Below, one piece after another: positions 62,403 through 64,000 of a stretch of 64,000 nucleotides of DNA (its first letter is position 1; each line of letters starts with the position of its first letter). Both the position numbers and the translations under genes were made by a program. Source of the stretch: Mycolicibacterium wolinskyi. GTDB taxonomy: Bacteria > Actinomycetota > Actinomycetes > Mycobacteriales > Mycobacteriaceae. Location: positions 558,001 through 622,000 of the forward strand of contig NZ_LQQA01000015.1 in assembly GCF_002101965.1 (NCBI RefSeq). The letters are read 5' to 3'. The notes beneath the pieces were generated by a model, which was not told where the DNA came from, did no database searches, and was given only the letters and a program-made list of their open reading frames with translations.

Positions 62403-63905
62403 ATGAGCACAGTCATCCAGCATTGGCGCGACGGCAAGGTGTTTGCCGGCAGTTCGACGGCCACGGCGCCGGTGACGAATCCGGCGACGGGTGCGGTGAC
62501 CGGTGAGGTCGCGTTGGCCAGTGTGGAGGATGCGCGTGCGGTGATCGATGCGGCGGTGGCGGCGTTTCCGGCCTGGCGGGACACGTCACTGGCCAAGCGG
62601 ACGTCGGTGCTGTTCGCCTTCCGGGAGTTGCTCAACGCCCGCAAGGACGAGCTGGCCGCGCTCATCACCGCCGAGCACGGCAAGGTGCTCTCCGATGCCC
62701 TCGGTGAGGTGAGCCGTGGCCTGGAGGTCGTCGAGTTCGCCTGCGGCATCCCGAGTCTGCTCAAGGGCGGGTTCACCGAGAACGCCTCGACCAATGTCGA
62801 TGTGCATTCGGTGCTGCAGCCGCTGGGCCCGGTCGGCATCATCTCGCCGTTCAACTTCCCGGCCATGGTGCCGATGTGGTTTTTCCCGATCGCGATCGCG
62901 GCGGGCAACACCGTGGTGCTCAAGCCCTCGGAGAAGGACCCGTCGGCGTCGCTGTGGATGGCGCGGTTGTGGGCCGAGGCCGGTCTGCCCGACGGCGTGT
63001 TCAACGTGCTGCAGGGCGACAAGACCGCGGTCGACGAGCTGCTGACCAACCCGAAGATCAAGGCGATCAGCTTCGTCGGGTCCACCCCGATCGCCCAGTA
63101 CGTCTACGCCACCGCGACCGCGACCGGCAAGCGGGTGCAGGCACTGGGCGGGGCCAAGAACCACGCGGTGATCTTGCCGGACGCCGATCTGGACCTGGCC
63201 GCCGATGCGATGGTCAACGCCGGCTTCGGGTCGGCCGGGGAGCGGTGCATGGCCATCAGTGCGGCGGTGGCGGTCGGCCCGATCGCCGATGATCTGGTCG
63301 CCAAGATCGCCGAGCGCGCCGCCACGATCAAGACCGGGGACGGCACCAAGGATTCGGACATGGGTCCGCTGGTGACCAAGGTTCACCGCGACAAGGTGGC
63401 CTCCTACATCGATGCCGGTGAGGCCGCGGGCGCCAAGGTGGTGCTCGATGGGCGCACGGTGCTGGGCGAGGACGGTCAAAGAGATCCAGCCGGGTTCTGG
63501 CTGGGGCCGACGCTGCTGGACAACGTCACCCCGGAGATGAGTGTCTACACCGACGAGATTTTCGGGCCGGTGTTGTCGGTGCTGCGGGTCGACACTTACG
63601 ACGAGGCCCTTGAGTTGATCAACAGCAACCCGTACGGCAACGGTACGGCGATCTTCACCAATGACGGTGGGGCGGCGCGGCGGTTCCAGAACGAGGTCGA
63701 GGTGGGCATGGTCGGGATCAACGTGCCGATCCCGGTTCCCATGGCCTACTTCAGCTTTGGTGGGTGGAAGGCCTCGCTGTTCGGTGACAGTCACGCCCAC
63801 GGTGCCGAAGGCGTGCACTTCTTCACCCGCACCAAGGCCATCACCACCCGCTGGCTCGACCCCTCCCACGGCGGCATCAACCTCGGTTTCCCCGAAAACA
63901 AGTGA
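62403..63905 (+). CDS. mmsA: CoA-acylating methylmalonate-semialdehyde dehydrogenase
   Basis: A 500-residue ALDH-fold enzyme that converts methylmalonate or malonate semialdehyde to propionyl- or acetyl-CoA in valine and beta-alanine breakdown. Motifs: GPVGIISPFNFPAMVPMWFF, KPSEKDPSAS, the NAD loop FVGSTPIAQYVYA, and the catalytic Cys in SAGERCMAIS (about residue 282). C-terminus FTRTKAITTRW is typical of MmsA. ATG 62403. An aminotransferase gene follows 13 bp downstream. Confidence 0.95.
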   Translation: MSTVIQHWRDGKVFAGSSTATAPVTNPATGAVTGEVALASVEDARAVIDAAVAAFPAWRDTSLAKRTSVLFAFRELLNARKDELAALITAEHGKVLSDALGEVSRGLEVVEFACGIPSLLKGGFTENASTNVDVHSVLQPLGPVGIISPFNFPAMVPMWFFPIAIAAGNTVVLKPSEKDPSASLWMARLWAEAGLPDGVFNVLQGDKTAVDELLTNPKIKAISFVGSTPIAQYVYATATATGKRVQALGGAKNHAVILPDADLDLAADAMVNAGFGSAGERCMAISAAVAVGPIADDLVAKIAERAATIKTGDGTKDSDMGPLVTKVHRDKVASYIDAGEAAGAKVVLDGRTVLGEDGQRDPAGFWLGPTLLDNVTPEMSVYTDEIFGPVLSVLRVDTYDEALELINSNPYGNGTAIFTNDGGAARRFQNEVEVGMVGINVPIPVPMAYFSFGGWKASLFGDSHAHGAEGVHFFTRTKAITTRWLDPSHGGINLGFPENK

Positions 63906-63918
63906 GAGACTGGAATTC

Positions 63919-64000
63919 ATGACTGTGACTCAAGAGTCCGCCGTGCTTCCCAACGGTCTGAGCATCGAGGAAGCCAAGGCGGAGGCTGCGCGCGCCTACG
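63919..64000 (+). CDS. Aminotransferase, probably class III omega-amino acid type (3' part outside the window)
   Basis: The first 27 codons (MTVTQESAVLPNGLSIEEAK...) follow mmsA after 13 bp. A class III aminotransferase producing a semialdehyde for MmsA is the usual neighbour at this place, but nothing in the visible residues is diagnostic, so the product name is inference from context. Confidence 0.5.
   Translation, partial: MTVTQESAVLPNGLSIEEAKAEAARAY

Overview
This is a high-GC actinobacterial chromosome segment that closely follows the Mycobacterium tuberculosis Rv2973c-Rv2901c gene order (recG, exported nuclease, aldo-keto reductase, lipN, pca, coaD, sepIVA, rnc, fpg, smc, ftsY, amt-glnB-glnD, ffh, rpsP-rimM-trmD, lppW, rplS, lepB, rnhB). 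Gene content, the paired aldo-keto reductases and the extra accessory genes point to a fast-growing mycobacterium (Mycolicibacterium) near M. smegmatis. No rRNA, tRNA or CRISPR was seen.

Layout. 1-15637: the recG 3' end, then a nuclease gene (Rv2972c type) cut in two by an element of about 14.76 kb (435-15195). The element has imperfect terminal inverted repeats and, at its right end, a coupled four-gene recombination module of Tn554/recombinase-in-trio type: three tyrosine recombinases, one of them frameshifted, plus a small TnpC/DUF6262-like protein. Removing 435-15195 restores a 235-codon frame exactly. The interval also carries a second, complete nuclease gene whose start overlaps the stop of the truncated one. 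Other cargo is an F420-type oxidoreductase, a formaldehyde dehydrogenase, an in-frame chimera of a PucR/CdaR-type regulator and a UvrA-like ATPase (with the missing UvrA N-terminus stranded about 2 kb away), a monooxygenase-like protein and an AraC regulator.

15657-30107: GNAT and TetR genes around a perfect palindrome, two aldo-keto reductases, lipN, a DsbA/VKOR oxidative-folding pair, pyruvate carboxylase, rsmD, coaD, a hemerythrin, sepIVA, a DUF177 protein, rnc, fpg and a Pro/Gln/Tyr-rich membrane protein. 30248-40468: an OsmC protein, acyP, smc, ftsY and the nitrogen operon amt-glnB-glnD behind two GlnR-like boxes. 40476-50076: accessory genes around ffh: a molybdopterin oxidoreductase with a divergent TetR, an amidohydrolase, a diflavin reductase behind an IdeR-like iron box, two DD-carboxypeptidases and a SnoaL-like protein.

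50260-55868: translation and secretion block (rpsP, KH protein, rimM, trmD, rplS, lepB, rnhB, DUF2469) with lppW inside it. 55874-64000: accessory metabolism: an M20 amidohydrolase, dienelactone hydrolase, SelO, DUF899 and DUF2237 proteins, and a PucR regulator divergent from mmsA and the start of an aminotransferase gene. The conserved backbone reads mostly left to right; most regulators and accessory genes are on the minus strand.
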